A stretch of 64,000 bases of DNA from positions 1 to 64,000 of the forward strand of contig CAKUES010000007.1 in the NCBI GenBank assembly GCA_934646835.1. The letters are read 5' to 3'. The notes under the pieces are model-generated. The model saw only the letters and a list, made by a program, of their open reading frames with translations, made no database searches and had not been told where the DNA came from. Within the stretch, counting starts at the first letter, position 1, and each line of letters begins with the position of its first letter. Below are positions 44,350 to 53,069 of the stretch, in pieces. Source of the DNA: an uncultured Coriobacteriales bacterium. Lineage in GTDB: Bacteria > Actinomycetota > Coriobacteriia > Coriobacteriales > QAMH01. Made by a program: the position numbers and the translations under genes.

Positions 44350-45012
44350 ATGTCGTCATTTGCTATAACCTGCGTTGCCTGCCTCATCGTGGCCTTTCTG
44401 CTCGGATCCATCCCGAGCGGCGTGGTCATCGGCCGCCTCTTCTTTGGCGTTGACCCGAGAAGCGGCGGCTCCGGAAGCATCGGCGCCACCAACTCCAACC
44501 GCATGCTCGGTGCCAAGGGCGGTGTCATCGTTCTTTTGTGCGACATGCTCAAAGGCGTTGTCGCAGTCGCCCTGGCCCGCTTTGCCGCCGGTTTTGTAGG
44601 TGCCGAGGGCATGCAGGCGGACTTGCTGATCATGGGCTCTGTCTTCGTTGTCATCGCCGGCCACATCTACAGCCCCTGGCTCGGCTTCAAAGGTGGCAAG
44701 GGCATTGCCACCGGCTTTGGCTCCCTGCTCGTCGCCTCCCCGGTCATCGCGCTGTGCATCGCCTTGGTGTTCATCGTGTTCGCTGTGGCGACGAGGATCG
44801 TGAGCGTCGGCTCCATCGCCGCTGCCGTCTCCGTCACCGTTTGGTGCGTCGTCTTTCATTGGGGCTCTATCCCCTTCGCCGTCTTTGGCGTCTTGACATC
44901 CGCTATGGTCGTGTTCGCCCACCGTGCGAACATCGGCCGCCTTGTCCGCGGGGAGGAGCCCAAGTTCGCACTGGGCAAGTCCCCCAAGGAAAGCGAGGAA
45001 TGCAATGAGTAA
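44350..45012 (+). CDS. plsY: Acyl-phosphate glycerol-3-phosphate acyltransferase
   Basis: Membrane enzyme that transfers acyl from acyl-phosphate to glycerol-3-phosphate. Three PlsY motifs are present: GSIPSGVVIG, GSGSIGATNSNR and LGFKGGKGIATGFG; about five hydrophobic segments. 220 aa. The ATG is chosen with AGGTG nine bases upstream; a GTG immediately after the der stop would add four residues. Overlaps gpsA by eight bases; the two make consecutive use of glycerol-3-phosphate. Confidence 0.93.
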   Translation: MSSFAITCVACLIVAFLLGSIPSGVVIGRLFFGVDPRSGGSGSIGATNSNRMLGAKGGVIVLLCDMLKGVVAVALARFAAGFVGAEGMQADLLIMGSVFVVIAGHIYSPWLGFKGGKGIATGFGSLLVASPVIALCIALVFIVFAVATRIVSVGSIAAAVSVTVWCVVFHWGSIPFAVFGVLTSAMVVFAHRANIGRLVRGEEPKFALGKSPKESEECNE

Positions 45013-46000
45013 GGTCGCTGTCATCGGTTCCGGTTCCTGGGGCACTGCCATCGCGCGTTTGCTCGGTCTTAAGGGTATCGAGGTGAGCATGTGGTCGCAT
45101 GGTGCGGACACGCCCGCGTTCATCAACGAGAACCACCGCAACCCCCGCTACCTCAAAGACGTCGAGCTTCCCGGTGTCTGGTGCACCAACAGCTACGAGG
45201 AGGCATGCGACGGCGTCGAGAGCGTCGTCATCGTCACCCCCTCGAGCTGCATGCGCGACAACGCGCGTGCCCTGGCGCCCTACATCGACACCCGCACCCC
45301 GGTCGTCGTCTTGTCCAAGGGTATCGAGGCCGGCACGGGCAACACCATGGTCGACGTCTTGATCGAGGAGCTGGGCGGCAGCGAGCGCATCGCCGTGCTC
45401 TCCGGTCCCAACCACGCCGAGGAGATCTCCCGCGAGCTTCCCGCCGCCACTTGCGTCGCCTGCACCTACGAGAAGACCGCCCTCTACTTCCAGGATCTCT
45501 TCACTACCGATTACCTGCGCGTCTACACGACGACCGATGTCATCGGCGTCGAGGTCTGCGCTGCGGCCAAGAACATCGTCGCCATCGCCAACGGCATGTG
45601 CGACGCACTCGGTTTGGGCGACAACGCCAGCGCGAGCCTCATCACACGCGGTTGCATGGAGATGAGCCGTCTCGCAGCTGCCATGGGCGGCGACTCGCAC
45701 ACCTGCATGGGTCTCGCCGGCATGGGCGACCTCATCGCCACCTGTACCTCCCCGCACTCCCGCAACCGCACCTTGGGCGAGATGCTTGCCGAGGGCAAGA
45801 CGCTCAAGGATTTCGAGGAGCGCATGCATCAGATCGCCGAGGGCGCCGTCGCCTGCCGTACCGTCACGGATGCTGCCCGCAAGCGCGGCATCGAGATGCC
45901 GATTGCCGAGGTCATGCGCCGTGTTTTGTGGGAGGACCTTCCCGCGGCGGATGCTGTGAAGGCATTGCTCACTCGTCCGAGCGCACCTGAGTTTCGCTAG
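45005..46000 (+). CDS. gpsA: NAD(P)-dependent glycerol-3-phosphate dehydrogenase
   Basis: Produces glycerol-3-phosphate for phospholipid synthesis. VIGSGSWGTAIARLL at the N-terminus, LSGPNHAEEISRELPAA, the catalytic lysine in CAAAKNIVAIANGMCD, and GLAGMGDLIATCTSPHSRNRTLG. 331 aa. Coupled to plsY by overlap; repeat R2 follows. Confidence 0.95.
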   Translation: MSKVAVIGSGSWGTAIARLLGLKGIEVSMWSHGADTPAFINENHRNPRYLKDVELPGVWCTNSYEEACDGVESVVIVTPSSCMRDNARALAPYIDTRTPVVVLSKGIEAGTGNTMVDVLIEELGGSERIAVLSGPNHAEEISRELPAATCVACTYEKTALYFQDLFTTDYLRVYTTTDVIGVEVCAAAKNIVAIANGMCDALGLGDNASASLITRGCMEMSRLAAAMGGDSHTCMGLAGMGDLIATCTSPHSRNRTLGEMLAEGKTLKDFEERMHQIAEGAVACRTVTDAARKRGIEMPIAEVMRRVLWEDLPAADAVKALLTRPSAPEFR

Positions 46001-46052
46001 GAAGGTCGCGCGCTCGCGCTTAAAGAAACGCCGACTAAAGCGGTTGTCCGCT

Positions 46053-46117
46053 GCATACGAACAACAAAGCCCCGGTTACGTAGGGGAGGGACCGAAGTCC
46101 CTCCCCATAAACCTTGC
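46053..46117. repeat. Hairpin family R, copy 2
   Basis: The core GTAGGGGAGGGAC-CGAA-GTCCCTCCCCAT is preceded by CCCCGGTTAC and followed by AAACCTTGC, as in the other copies. A wider inverted pair CGCCGAC (46029) and GTCGGCG (46122) encloses it. It lies downstream of gpsA. Confidence 0.85.
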
Positions 46118-46153
46118 CTTGGTCGGCGCTTCCTCAGATGATGCAAGTTCACC

Positions 46154-46196
46154 ACGCAGGGGCAGAGGCTCGTCCTCGCCCCTGCGTGTTGTTTAG
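46154..46196 (+). terminator. Terminator upstream of rpe
   Basis: ACGCAGGGGC (46154-46163) pairs with GCCCCTGCGT (46178-46187); GAGG/CCTC extends the stem inside after a one-base bulge. Followed by TGTTGTTTAG. Confidence 0.7.
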
Positions 46197-46251
46197 ATAG
46201 AATGGGTTCACTATGGGTTTCCGTTGCGGATTATCACAGGAGAAGATCAAC

Positions 46252-46935
46252 ATGGCCAAGCCGCTTATCGCCCCGTCCATCCTCAGCGCTGACTTCGCCG
46301 CTTTGGGCGACGACGTGCGCGAGATTAGCGCCGGTGGCGCCGATTGGGTTCATGTCGATGTCATGGACGGCCACTTCGTCCCCAACTTGACTATCGGACC
46401 CAACCACGTCAGGGCCCTCAAGAAGGTGACTCAGACTCCGCTTGATGTGCACCTGATGATCTCCAACCCGCTCGACCAGGTCCAGTGGTATCTCGATGCC
46501 GGTGCGGACATGGTCACCTTCCACCGCGAAGCCGTCTGGGGCGTTGCCGACGAGCTTGCCGTGATCGAGAAGATCCACGCTGCGGGTGTCAAGGCGGGTA
46601 TCGCCATCAACCCTGAGACCGAGGTCGCACGCATCGAGGACGAGGTCCTCTCTGCTGTCGACATGGTGCTCGTGATGAGCGTCCACCCCGGCTTTGGCGG
46701 CCAGAGCTACATTCCCGCAAGTGCTAGCAAAGTCGCCGAGGTCAAGCGCCGCAGCGTCGAGCTCGGCCATGAGGTCTGGATCGAGGTCGATGGCGGCATC
46801 GGCGTCGATACCGCACAGTTCGTGACCTCCGCCGGCGCAAACCTCCTCGTTGCCGGCAGCGCCGTCTTCAAGCATGCCGACCGCGCAGCCGCCATCGAGG
46901 CCATCCGCGAAGCCGGCACCGTTGTCAGCGCCTAA
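46252..46935 (+). CDS. rpe: Ribulose-phosphate 3-epimerase
   Basis: Pentose-phosphate enzyme with a TIM barrel. IAPSILSADFA, WVHVDVMDGHFVPNLTIGP, DVHLMI, VHPGFGGQSYIP and IEVDGGI carry the metal-binding and catalytic residues. 227 aa. CAGGAG upstream of the ATG; an in-frame extension upstream lacks the family start. Confidence 0.95.
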   Translation: MAKPLIAPSILSADFAALGDDVREISAGGADWVHVDVMDGHFVPNLTIGPNHVRALKKVTQTPLDVHLMISNPLDQVQWYLDAGADMVTFHREAVWGVADELAVIEKIHAAGVKAGIAINPETEVARIEDEVLSAVDMVLVMSVHPGFGGQSYIPASASKVAEVKRRSVELGHEVWIEVDGGIGVDTAQFVTSAGANLLVAGSAVFKHADRAAAIEAIREAGTVVSA

Positions 46936-46994
46936 ACCCTGGCTTTTGCTGCAAATTCACTCCCTCGCCTTATCGATAGAAAGAAGACCGTTTC

Positions 46995-48161
46995 ATGACC
47001 GATGCCACTGAGCAGCGCGCTTACTTCGACTACGCGGCAACCGCCCCCTTTGATGTACGTCTTGCGGACGTGATCGCCTCTGCGAGCTGGGCCAATGCCA
47101 ACTCGCTGTATGCGGAGGGCCGCGAGGCGAGGCGCCAGCTCGACGACGCGCGCCGCAGGATCGCCCGTGCTTTGGGCGCGCGTCAACCGGCGGAGATCCT
47201 CTTCACCTCCGGTGGCACGGAGGGCGACAACATGGCGGTAAAGGGCCTTATCGAGCCCAACGCGAAGCCGACCGACACACATGTGATCGTCAGCAATATC
47301 GAGCACCATGCGGTGTTGGACAGTGCTATGAGCCTCAAACGCTATGGCTACCATGTGCATACGGTCGCGTGTGACAAAAACGGCATCGTCACTGCGCAGG
47401 CTCTCTCCGATGCGATCGACAAGGCTCTTGCCGGTGGTGGCAAGCTCGCCGTCGTGAGTGTGATGGCCGTCAACAACGAGCTTGGCACCATCCAGCCCGT
47501 GCGCGAGCTAGCGCGTGTGGCGCATGATGCGGGCGCCAAGTTCATGACCGATTGCGTTCAGGCCCTCGGCAAGATCGAGATTGACCTCGAGAAAAGCGGT
47601 GTTGATGCTGCGGTGTTCTCCGGCCACAAGGTCGGGGCGCTCAAGGGCGTCGGCGTTGTCTACGTCCGCCGCAGCGCCAAGATCCAGCCGCTGCTCTTTG
47701 GCGGTGGGCAGGAGATGGGCCTGCGCAGCGGTACCTCCAATGTCATGGGGGCCGTGTGCATGGCGCGCGCCATCGAGTTCGCCGTTGCCGAGCGCGAGGA
47801 GAACTGGGAGCATGCCGCTGCTCTGCGTGAGCGCATCCTTGCAGGAATCGACGGCCTGGATGCCGAGCATGCGCTTGTACGCATACTCGCGGACGACAGC
47901 CGCTGCATCCCGCACACGCTCAGCCTCGTTGCCAACGGGCTCGAGGGCGAAACCGTTGTCCAGCGCCTCGATGCCGCAGGTATCGCCGCCAGCAGCGGCA
48001 GCGCTTGTGCGACCGGCAGCCTTGACCCGAGCTATGTCCTCATGGCGCTGGGCATGTCCAAACAGCAGGCTTACGGTTCGCTGCGCTTGAGTTTTGGCGC
48101 CGGTACGACCGATGCGGATGTTGACCAGTTGCTCGCCGCGCTGCCCGGTGCGCTTCGCTAG
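46995..48161 (+). CDS. Cysteine desulfurase, IscS/NifS family
   Basis: PLP enzyme that takes sulfur from cysteine for Fe-S clusters or tRNA thiolation. It opens AYFDYAATAPFD, has TSGGTEGDNMAVKG, NIEHHAVL, the PLP lysine in FSGHKVGALKG, and the persulfide cysteine in SSGSACATGS. 388 aa. It is not beside a scaffold gene, so whether it serves Fe-S assembly (with the NifU-like protein) or tRNA thiolation is undecided. Confidence 0.92.
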   Translation: MTDATEQRAYFDYAATAPFDVRLADVIASASWANANSLYAEGREARRQLDDARRRIARALGARQPAEILFTSGGTEGDNMAVKGLIEPNAKPTDTHVIVSNIEHHAVLDSAMSLKRYGYHVHTVACDKNGIVTAQALSDAIDKALAGGGKLAVVSVMAVNNELGTIQPVRELARVAHDAGAKFMTDCVQALGKIEIDLEKSGVDAAVFSGHKVGALKGVGVVYVRRSAKIQPLLFGGGQEMGLRSGTSNVMGAVCMARAIEFAVAEREENWEHAAALRERILAGIDGLDAEHALVRILADDSRCIPHTLSLVANGLEGETVVQRLDAAGIAASSGSACATGSLDPSYVLMALGMSKQQAYGSLRLSFGAGTTDADVDQLLAALPGALR

Positions 48162-48176
48162 GGGAGGGCTGGCGAT

Positions 48177-48998
48177 ATGAAGACGCCCCTTGTCGACTGC
48201 CACTCTCACAGCGCCTATTCCGGTCACGGTACGGGTACCGTGCATGAGATGGTCGAGGCTGCCCAGAACCGCGGCCTTGCGGTCTATGCGCAGACCGAGC
48301 ATCTCACCCTGCCGGTGTCTGTCGACCCCAAGCGCGAGGACAGTATGTCTCCTCAAACCGCGCAACGCTATGTGGCAGAGCTTGCTGCCGAGCAGATGCG
48401 CCTTGCAGCCGAGCGCTGCCCCATGGAGCTCGTCTGCGGTGTCGAGGCCGATTGGCTGCCCGGCCGCACGGCAGAGCTCGAGGAGCTCTGCAAGCCGTAT
48501 GACTATGTCATCGGCTCTATCCACTTCCTCAAGGGTCTGGCTCTCGACAACTCTGACGACATGCGCCTGTGGGAACAAGAGGGTGTCGATGGCGTGTGGG
48601 AGGCCTACCTCAACGCGATGGAGGACATGGTGCGTCGCAGCGGTCCCATCCGCTGCCTGGGTCATCTTGATCTGCCCAAGGTCTTTGGGATGCGCCCGAG
48701 CTTTGACCTTGTGGAGGCCTTTGGCGACCTCGCGCCGCTCATTTGCTCCCGTGAGCTCATGATCGAGGTCAACTGCGCGGGCTGGTTCAAGAAAGCGGCT
48801 GAGCAGTATCCCAGTGGGCATGTGCTGCGGCTCTTCGCACAGCTGGGAGTGCCTTGCACAGTGGGCTGCGATGCCCACAAGCCGGAGATGGTCGGCATGC
48901 GCATCGAGGATGCCTATCGCGTCATGTACGATGCTGGCTACCGACACGTTTTCGCGCCGAGTGCAGGCGGTGACCTGCGCCGCTTCGAGTTGGCGTAA
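48177..48998 (+). CDS. PHP-domain phosphatase, histidinol-phosphatase-like
   Basis: 273-residue PHP protein with the metal ligands of the HisK/HisJ family: VDCHSHSAYSGHGT, TEHLTLP, GVEADW, IGSIHFL, LGHLDLPKV and GCDAHKP. Histidinol-phosphatase is the usual annotation, but no other histidine gene is nearby. It starts 15 nt after the cysteine desulfurase. Confidence 0.85.
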   Translation: MKTPLVDCHSHSAYSGHGTGTVHEMVEAAQNRGLAVYAQTEHLTLPVSVDPKREDSMSPQTAQRYVAELAAEQMRLAAERCPMELVCGVEADWLPGRTAELEELCKPYDYVIGSIHFLKGLALDNSDDMRLWEQEGVDGVWEAYLNAMEDMVRRSGPIRCLGHLDLPKVFGMRPSFDLVEAFGDLAPLICSRELMIEVNCAGWFKKAAEQYPSGHVLRLFAQLGVPCTVGCDAHKPEMVGMRIEDAYRVMYDAGYRHVFAPSAGGDLRRFELA

Positions 48999-49007
48999 GG
49001 GTGCTGG

Positions 49008-49044
49008 CCATCGTTGGTCACTGGTACACAATGACCAACGATGG
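49008..49044. repeat. REP-like hairpin G (CCAGTG family, single)
   Basis: CCATCGTTGGTCA (49008-49020) pairs perfectly with TGACCAACGATGG (49032-49044); loop CTGGTACACAA. The minus strand reads TTGTGTACCAG, matching hairpin F. It lies ten bases after the PHP gene, possibly as its terminator. Confidence 0.75.
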
Positions 49045-49061
49045 TGGCTCATGGGTGATTT

Positions 49062-49107
49062 GCGGGCGTCGTAGGGGAGGGACCCTGTCCCTCCCCATGC
49101 ACCTCGC
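49062..49107. repeat. Hairpin family R, copy 3
   Basis: GTAGGGGAGGGAC-CCT-GTCCCTCCCCAT followed by GCACCTCGC. It shares the GACCCTGTC loop with copy 1 but lacks the TAAAACC-type left flank. It lies 17 nt after hairpin G. Confidence 0.85.
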
Positions 49108-49214
49108 TTCGTGCTGAATCGTTCGCGGAGGAAGTGGGGCCTCTGCAGCACTTTCAAGTCGGTGGATGAAGACACACTGGTATTACCGATCGGATGCTCG
49201 AAAGGAGGCCCGCG

Positions 49215-50036
49215 ATGGGCAAGATAACGGTTAGAGAGCTTGAGCACGCCTTGTTTGGTGCGTTTTTCCAGGCAGATGCCGAGCGCTGGGATCAGCCTGG
49301 TCTCGCAGTCGGGGATCCCGATGCGATCGTCGGCCGCGTGGCCGTCAACCTCGACATGACGACTGAGGCCGTCATCGCAGCAGCCAAGGCCGGGTGCAAC
49401 GTGCTCGTCACCCACCATCCTCCCTTCATCAAGAGCGGCCCTGTGCGCTTCGCGCCACAGTCCGATGCCCTCTCCAGCGGTCCGGGCCGCTTGATCTACG
49501 AGGCTGCCAGCAGAGGTGTTGCCTGCATTGCCATGCATACCAACGCCGATCGCTGCATGGCTGTTCGCGAGCGCTACGTCTCTATGCTCGGCTGGGATTG
49601 CATCGGTAACTTCGAGCATTTGATGGATTCCTCCCGTGCCCCGCAAGGCAGCGGGTTCGGTGCGCTCTTTGCGATGCCGGCAGGCACTGTCCTCGAAGAC
49701 GTCGCTCGACACGCTGCCGCGGTCTTTGGTCGCGTACCCCGTATCTGGGGCGATGCTGATCGCGCCATCACCAAGGTCGCGCTGCTCAACGGCAGTTGGG
49801 GCGAGCAGGAGGTCTATGACATCTGCGTCGCCAACGGTATCGAGTGCGCGGTTGTGGGCGAGGCGCGCTATCATTTCTGCCTGGATGCCCAGCCGCATCT
49901 CTCCATCATCGATCTGGGCCACGACGTAAGCGAGCTTCCCATCGTCGATGTGCTCATGCAGGCGCTTGCTGATGCAGGCGTTACGGATATACGCAATCTC
50001 GGTTGCTCTTTGGGCAACTGGTGGACACTCAAGTAA
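49215..50036 (+). CDS. Nif3-like dinuclear metal-center protein
   Basis: 273 residues of the Nif3/YbgI family (often annotated GTP cyclohydrolase 1 type 2). Metal ligands lie in LVTHHPPFI, HTNADR and the C-terminal VGEARYHFCLDA region. The substrate is not established for the family. ATG with AAAGGAGG six to seven bases upstream; an earlier in-frame start at 49194 lacks a site. Often paired, as here, with the zinc-ribbon coiled-coil protein that follows 12 nt later. Confidence 0.9.
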   Translation: MGKITVRELEHALFGAFFQADAERWDQPGLAVGDPDAIVGRVAVNLDMTTEAVIAAAKAGCNVLVTHHPPFIKSGPVRFAPQSDALSSGPGRLIYEAASRGVACIAMHTNADRCMAVRERYVSMLGWDCIGNFEHLMDSSRAPQGSGFGALFAMPAGTVLEDVARHAAAVFGRVPRIWGDADRAITKVALLNGSWGEQEVYDICVANGIECAVVGEARYHFCLDAQPHLSIIDLGHDVSELPIVDVLMQALADAGVTDIRNLGCSLGNWWTLK

Positions 50037-50048
50037 GAAAGGCTGCCG

Positions 50049-50765
50049 ATGACTGAGTCTCAGACCCTCTACCATATCTCCCTGCTCGACCGCGAGGTCG
50101 CGCGTGCCAAGAAGGCTCTCGACAACCTGCCCGAGGCTGCGCAGATCGTCGAGTGCCGCGCCAAGCGCAAGGAGCTCAAGGCCAAGCAGGACCAGGTCTT
50201 CGAGCTGACCGACGACGTCAACGCGAAGCTCGCCAAGCTCGACGAGGAGGAGACCACCCTTATCGCCAAGCTCAAGGAGCTGCAGGCCGCCCTCGACGGC
50301 ACTACTGACTTCCGCATGACGGAGAAGCTCACGAGTGAGATGGAGGAGCTCGTTGAGCGCCAGTCTGTCATCTCGACCGAGACCGACGCCTTGCTCGAGC
50401 GCCAGATCAAGATCGACAACCTTGCCGCCCAGGTCTCCGACATGCTTCAAAACCTCGACCACAAGGAGCATCACCTCACGGAGGACTTCAAGGAGAAGGG
50501 CAGCGAGATCAAGGGGCAGATCGACGCCTTGCAGGCGCGCGTCGACACCGCCAAGGCAGAGCTTCCCGCGGAGCTGCTCAAGCGCTATGAGAAGCTCAAG
50601 GAGGAGAAGAAGGGCATGCCCATCGCCTACTTCGAGGGCACGCACTGCAGCGCTTGCCATATGGAGTTTCAGACTGGCGCGCTTGCCAAGATCAAGGCCG
50701 GTCCCGAGGTTGGCGAGTGCCCCAACTGTCATCGCATTTTTTTGAAGGACATCGTCGAGGGCTAG
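50049..50765 (+). CDS. C4-type zinc ribbon coiled-coil protein
   Basis: 238 residues: a long charged coiled coil (residues ~15-185) followed by a zinc ribbon with CSACHMEF and CPNCHRIF. Function unknown for the family (DUF164-type, RPA1889-like). The conserved pairing with Nif3 suggests a shared role. Confidence 0.9.
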   Translation: MTESQTLYHISLLDREVARAKKALDNLPEAAQIVECRAKRKELKAKQDQVFELTDDVNAKLAKLDEEETTLIAKLKELQAALDGTTDFRMTEKLTSEMEELVERQSVISTETDALLERQIKIDNLAAQVSDMLQNLDHKEHHLTEDFKEKGSEIKGQIDALQARVDTAKAELPAELLKRYEKLKEEKKGMPIAYFEGTHCSACHMEFQTGALAKIKAGPEVGECPNCHRIFLKDIVEG

Positions 50766-50798
50766 CGCCCCGGCGTTCCATGTGAAAGGAGCCGAGCA

Positions 50799-51995
50799 AT
50801 GAAGACTGTGCTCGTTGGAATCACCGGATGCATCGCCGCCTACAAGGCGTGTTACATCGTGCGCGGCCTGCAGAAGGCCGGCTGCCGCGTGAAGGTCGTC
50901 ATGACGGAGCATGCAACGCACTTTGTGGGGTCGACCACCTTCCGCGCCCTCACGCACGAGGAGGTCGCGGTCGACCTCTTCGACAACCCCTCCGACCCCA
51001 TCCACCACATCTCGCTTGCCAAGGAGTGCGATCTCTTCGTGATCGCCCCGGCAACCGGCAACGTTTGCGCCAAGATCGCCAATGGCCTGGCCGACGACTT
51101 GCTGACCACCACGACGCTTGCCACCAAGGCCCCGCTCGTCATCGCGCCTGCTATGAACGATGGCATGTGGGAGGACGAGAAGACCCAGGCTAACATCTCC
51201 AAGCTGGAAGACCTCGGCATCCGCATCGTCGCCCCCGGCTACGGGCATCTGGCCTGCGGCGGCGCTCCCGCCAAGGGTCGTATGGAGGAGCCGGAAGTCA
51301 TCGTCGAGGCCGTCCTCGACGAGCTGTCTCGCATGCGCGACCTCGAGGGCAAGCGCGTTCTCGTGACCGCTGGCCCCACGCGCGAGTACCTCGACCCCGT
51401 GCGTTTTGTCTCCAACCCCAGCAGCGGCAAGACCGGCTTTGCGATCGCAGCGGAGGCTGCGGCGCGCGGTGCCCAGGTCACGCTTGTGAGCGGCCCGGTG
51501 AGCCTTGGCGACCCCGCGGGTGTCGACGTCGTGCGCGTGACGAGCGCGCTTGAGATGCTCGAGGCCTGCGAGGCGGTCTATCCCTCTGCCGACGCTGCCA
51601 TCTTCACCGCCGCGGTCAGCGATTGGAGGCCTGCCGAGTACTCGCCTGAGAAGATCAAGAGCGGCAAGGAGACCAAGCAGGCAGGGGAGAAACAGGTCAG
51701 CTTCGTCGCCAACCCCGACATTGCGGCAACCCTTGGTGCGACCAAGCGCGCAGGCCAGGTGCAGGTCGTCTATGCGGCAGAGACGGAGAATGTTCTCGCC
51801 AGCGCCCACGGCAAGCTCGAGCGCAAGAACGCCGACCTTTGCGTTGCCAACGACGTCTCCGGCGAGCGCGGCTTCGCCTCTGCCGACAACGAGGTCTGGT
51901 TCGTCACGGCTGATGGCGAGGAGAAGCTCCCCGTCATGGGCAAGCGCGCCATCGCCCGCAAGCTCGTCGACAAGGTCCGCGACCTGCTGGGTTAA
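50799..51995 (+). CDS. coaBC: Bifunctional coenzyme A synthesis protein CoaBC
   Basis: Phosphopantothenoylcysteine synthetase/decarboxylase. The flavoprotein CoaC half has GITGCIAAYKA, the catalytic histidine in DPIHHISLAKECD, APAMNDGMW and GHLACGGAPAKGRM. The CoaB half has VTAGPTREYLDPVRFVSN, NPSSGKTGFAIA and AAVSDWRP. 398 aa. Ends next to hairpin A', its likely terminator. Confidence 0.95.
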   Translation: MKTVLVGITGCIAAYKACYIVRGLQKAGCRVKVVMTEHATHFVGSTTFRALTHEEVAVDLFDNPSDPIHHISLAKECDLFVIAPATGNVCAKIANGLADDLLTTTTLATKAPLVIAPAMNDGMWEDEKTQANISKLEDLGIRIVAPGYGHLACGGAPAKGRMEEPEVIVEAVLDELSRMRDLEGKRVLVTAGPTREYLDPVRFVSNPSSGKTGFAIAAEAAARGAQVTLVSGPVSLGDPAGVDVVRVTSALEMLEACEAVYPSADAAIFTAAVSDWRPAEYSPEKIKSGKETKQAGEKQVSFVANPDIAATLGATKRAGQVQVVYAAETENVLASAHGKLERKNADLCVANDVSGERGFASADNEVWFVTADGEEKLPVMGKRAIARKLVDKVRDLLG

Positions 51996-52017
51996 TCGAC
52001 AGCCCCTTGCAACGCCC

Positions 52018-52060
52018 GCGCCCGTCAACACTTCAGTCAGACTGATTTGTTGACGGGCGC
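52018..52060. terminator. REP-like hairpin A' (GTCAACACTT family, single), coaBC terminator
   Basis: GCGCCCGTCAACA (52018-52030) pairs perfectly with TGTTGACGGGCGC (52048-52060) around the 17-nt centre CTTCAGTCAGACTGATT, one base different from hairpin A at 21411. Followed by TTTGCTTTGC. Here a single unit has extra flanking complementarity (GCGCCC/GGGCGC). Confidence 0.8.
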
Positions 52061-52080
52061 TTTGCTTTGCTAGCGTGTGG

Positions 52081-52105
52081 CCAACTTGTCACTGGTGTGC
52101 ATCGG
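52081..52105. repeat. Remnant of CCAGTG-family repeat (H)
   Basis: The minus strand reads CACACCAGTGACAAGTTGG, close to the core of hairpins E and F. No partner arm is present. It lies in the coaBC-ABC gap. Confidence 0.5.
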
Positions 52106-52157
52106 CTCCCTTGACGCATGCCTCAAAATCGCCACAGTTAATCTAGAATTCATATAG

Positions 52158-52177
52158 AACCATACAACTGTATGGTT
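52158..52177. promoter_or_regulatory. 20-bp operator-like palindrome
   Basis: AACCATACA-AC-TGTATGGTT is a perfect 9-bp inverted repeat with a 2-bp centre. It lies 36 bp before a possible -10 (TAATAT, 52213-52218) of the ABC-YhgE operon. Size and form suit a MarR or TetR dimer. The MarR-like gene at 55.8 kb is the nearest candidate, but the same sequence is not seen upstream of that gene. Confidence 0.5.
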
Positions 52178-52289
52178 GTTGCCGTCCTGTCATTGTTTTA
52201 TCCCCACTGTAGTAATATCTTCTTATCTCGCAAAGATACAAGGAATCACTGTGCCCAAAAGACAGGCGCAGTCTGAGACGGAAGGCAGC

Positions 52290-53069
52290 ATGATGAGCTC
52301 TCCATACATCGAATGTCACGGGCTGACGCTCAAGACACCCGCCGGCCCCGTTTATGAGGACGTCAACTTCACTGCTGAGAAAGGCCAGGTCATCGCGATT
52401 TTTGGCACGGAGGGTTCCGGTCGAACCTCTCTGATGCTCACTATGGCTGGCAGGATGAAGGCTACTAAGGGCGATCTCAGGGTGGCTGGCTTCAACATCG
52501 CCAAGGAGTACCGCAAGGTCCGCAAAATCAGCTCGCTCACCCTCATTCCGCGCATCAACGACGTGCCGGAAAACGTCAAGATCGATGAGATTCTCGCAGC
52601 TGAGCTGCAGGTCTGCGGCAAGTCCGGTCGTAAGGCGAAGGTCCAGCAGTACCTTGAGGAATGGAATATCAGCGATCTGTCCGGCACCAAGTTCAATGAG
52701 CTGGAGTCCTACGAGGGCAAGTACTTCGACATCGCGCTCGCCTGCGTGTCCGACCCGGAGATCCTCATGGTCGACAGTATCCAGGCCGGCCTTACTCAGC
52801 ACCAAAGCATCAGGGTCATGAAGCATCTCAAGGACCTGGCTGCCAAGCGCAACATGACGATCTTCGTCGCGCTTCGCGAGTACGACATCGCCCGTTATGC
52901 CGACGCCGTGCTCGTCTTGTCCGAGTCTGCCGAGCGTCAGCGTCAGGCAGTCCTGCAGGAGAAGGGCGACAGCGCCCTGTGTCCCATCTGCGGTACCGGC
53001 AACAAGGTCGTGCTCGGTCCCGTGCAAGCAATCGCTACTGAAAACGAGGAGGTGACGCGCGGTGAGTAA
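52290..53069 (+). CDS. Degenerate ABC ATPase-like protein of the YhgE operon
   Basis: Overall ABC-ATPase fold, ~259 aa, but every catalytic motif is altered. Walker A reads FGTEGSGRTSL (lysine to arginine), the signature LSGGQ is ESYEGKYF, Walker B reads ILMVDSIQ (no catalytic glutamate), and the H-loop reads ALREYD. It probably cannot hydrolyse ATP normally. A C-terminal CPICGTGNK segment is present. Start: ATG (52290) with GGAAGG; an in-frame GTG at 52251 with AAGGA at good spacing would add 13 residues and is nearly as likely. Overlaps the YhgE-like gene by eight bases, so the two are surely partners. Confidence 0.85.
   Translation: MMSSPYIECHGLTLKTPAGPVYEDVNFTAEKGQVIAIFGTEGSGRTSLMLTMAGRMKATKGDLRVAGFNIAKEYRKVRKISSLTLIPRINDVPENVKIDEILAAELQVCGKSGRKAKVQQYLEEWNISDLSGTKFNELESYEGKYFDIALACVSDPEILMVDSIQAGLTQHQSIRVMKHLKDLAAKRNMTIFVALREYDIARYADAVLVLSESAERQRQAVLQEKGDSALCPICGTGNKVVLGPVQAIATENEEVTRGE

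Noticed and set aside
47508..52031. A 1507-codon open frame on the minus strand under the cysteine desulfurase to coaBC genes
   Set aside because: Same reason: antisense shadow of five conserved plus-strand genes, low-complexity translation.
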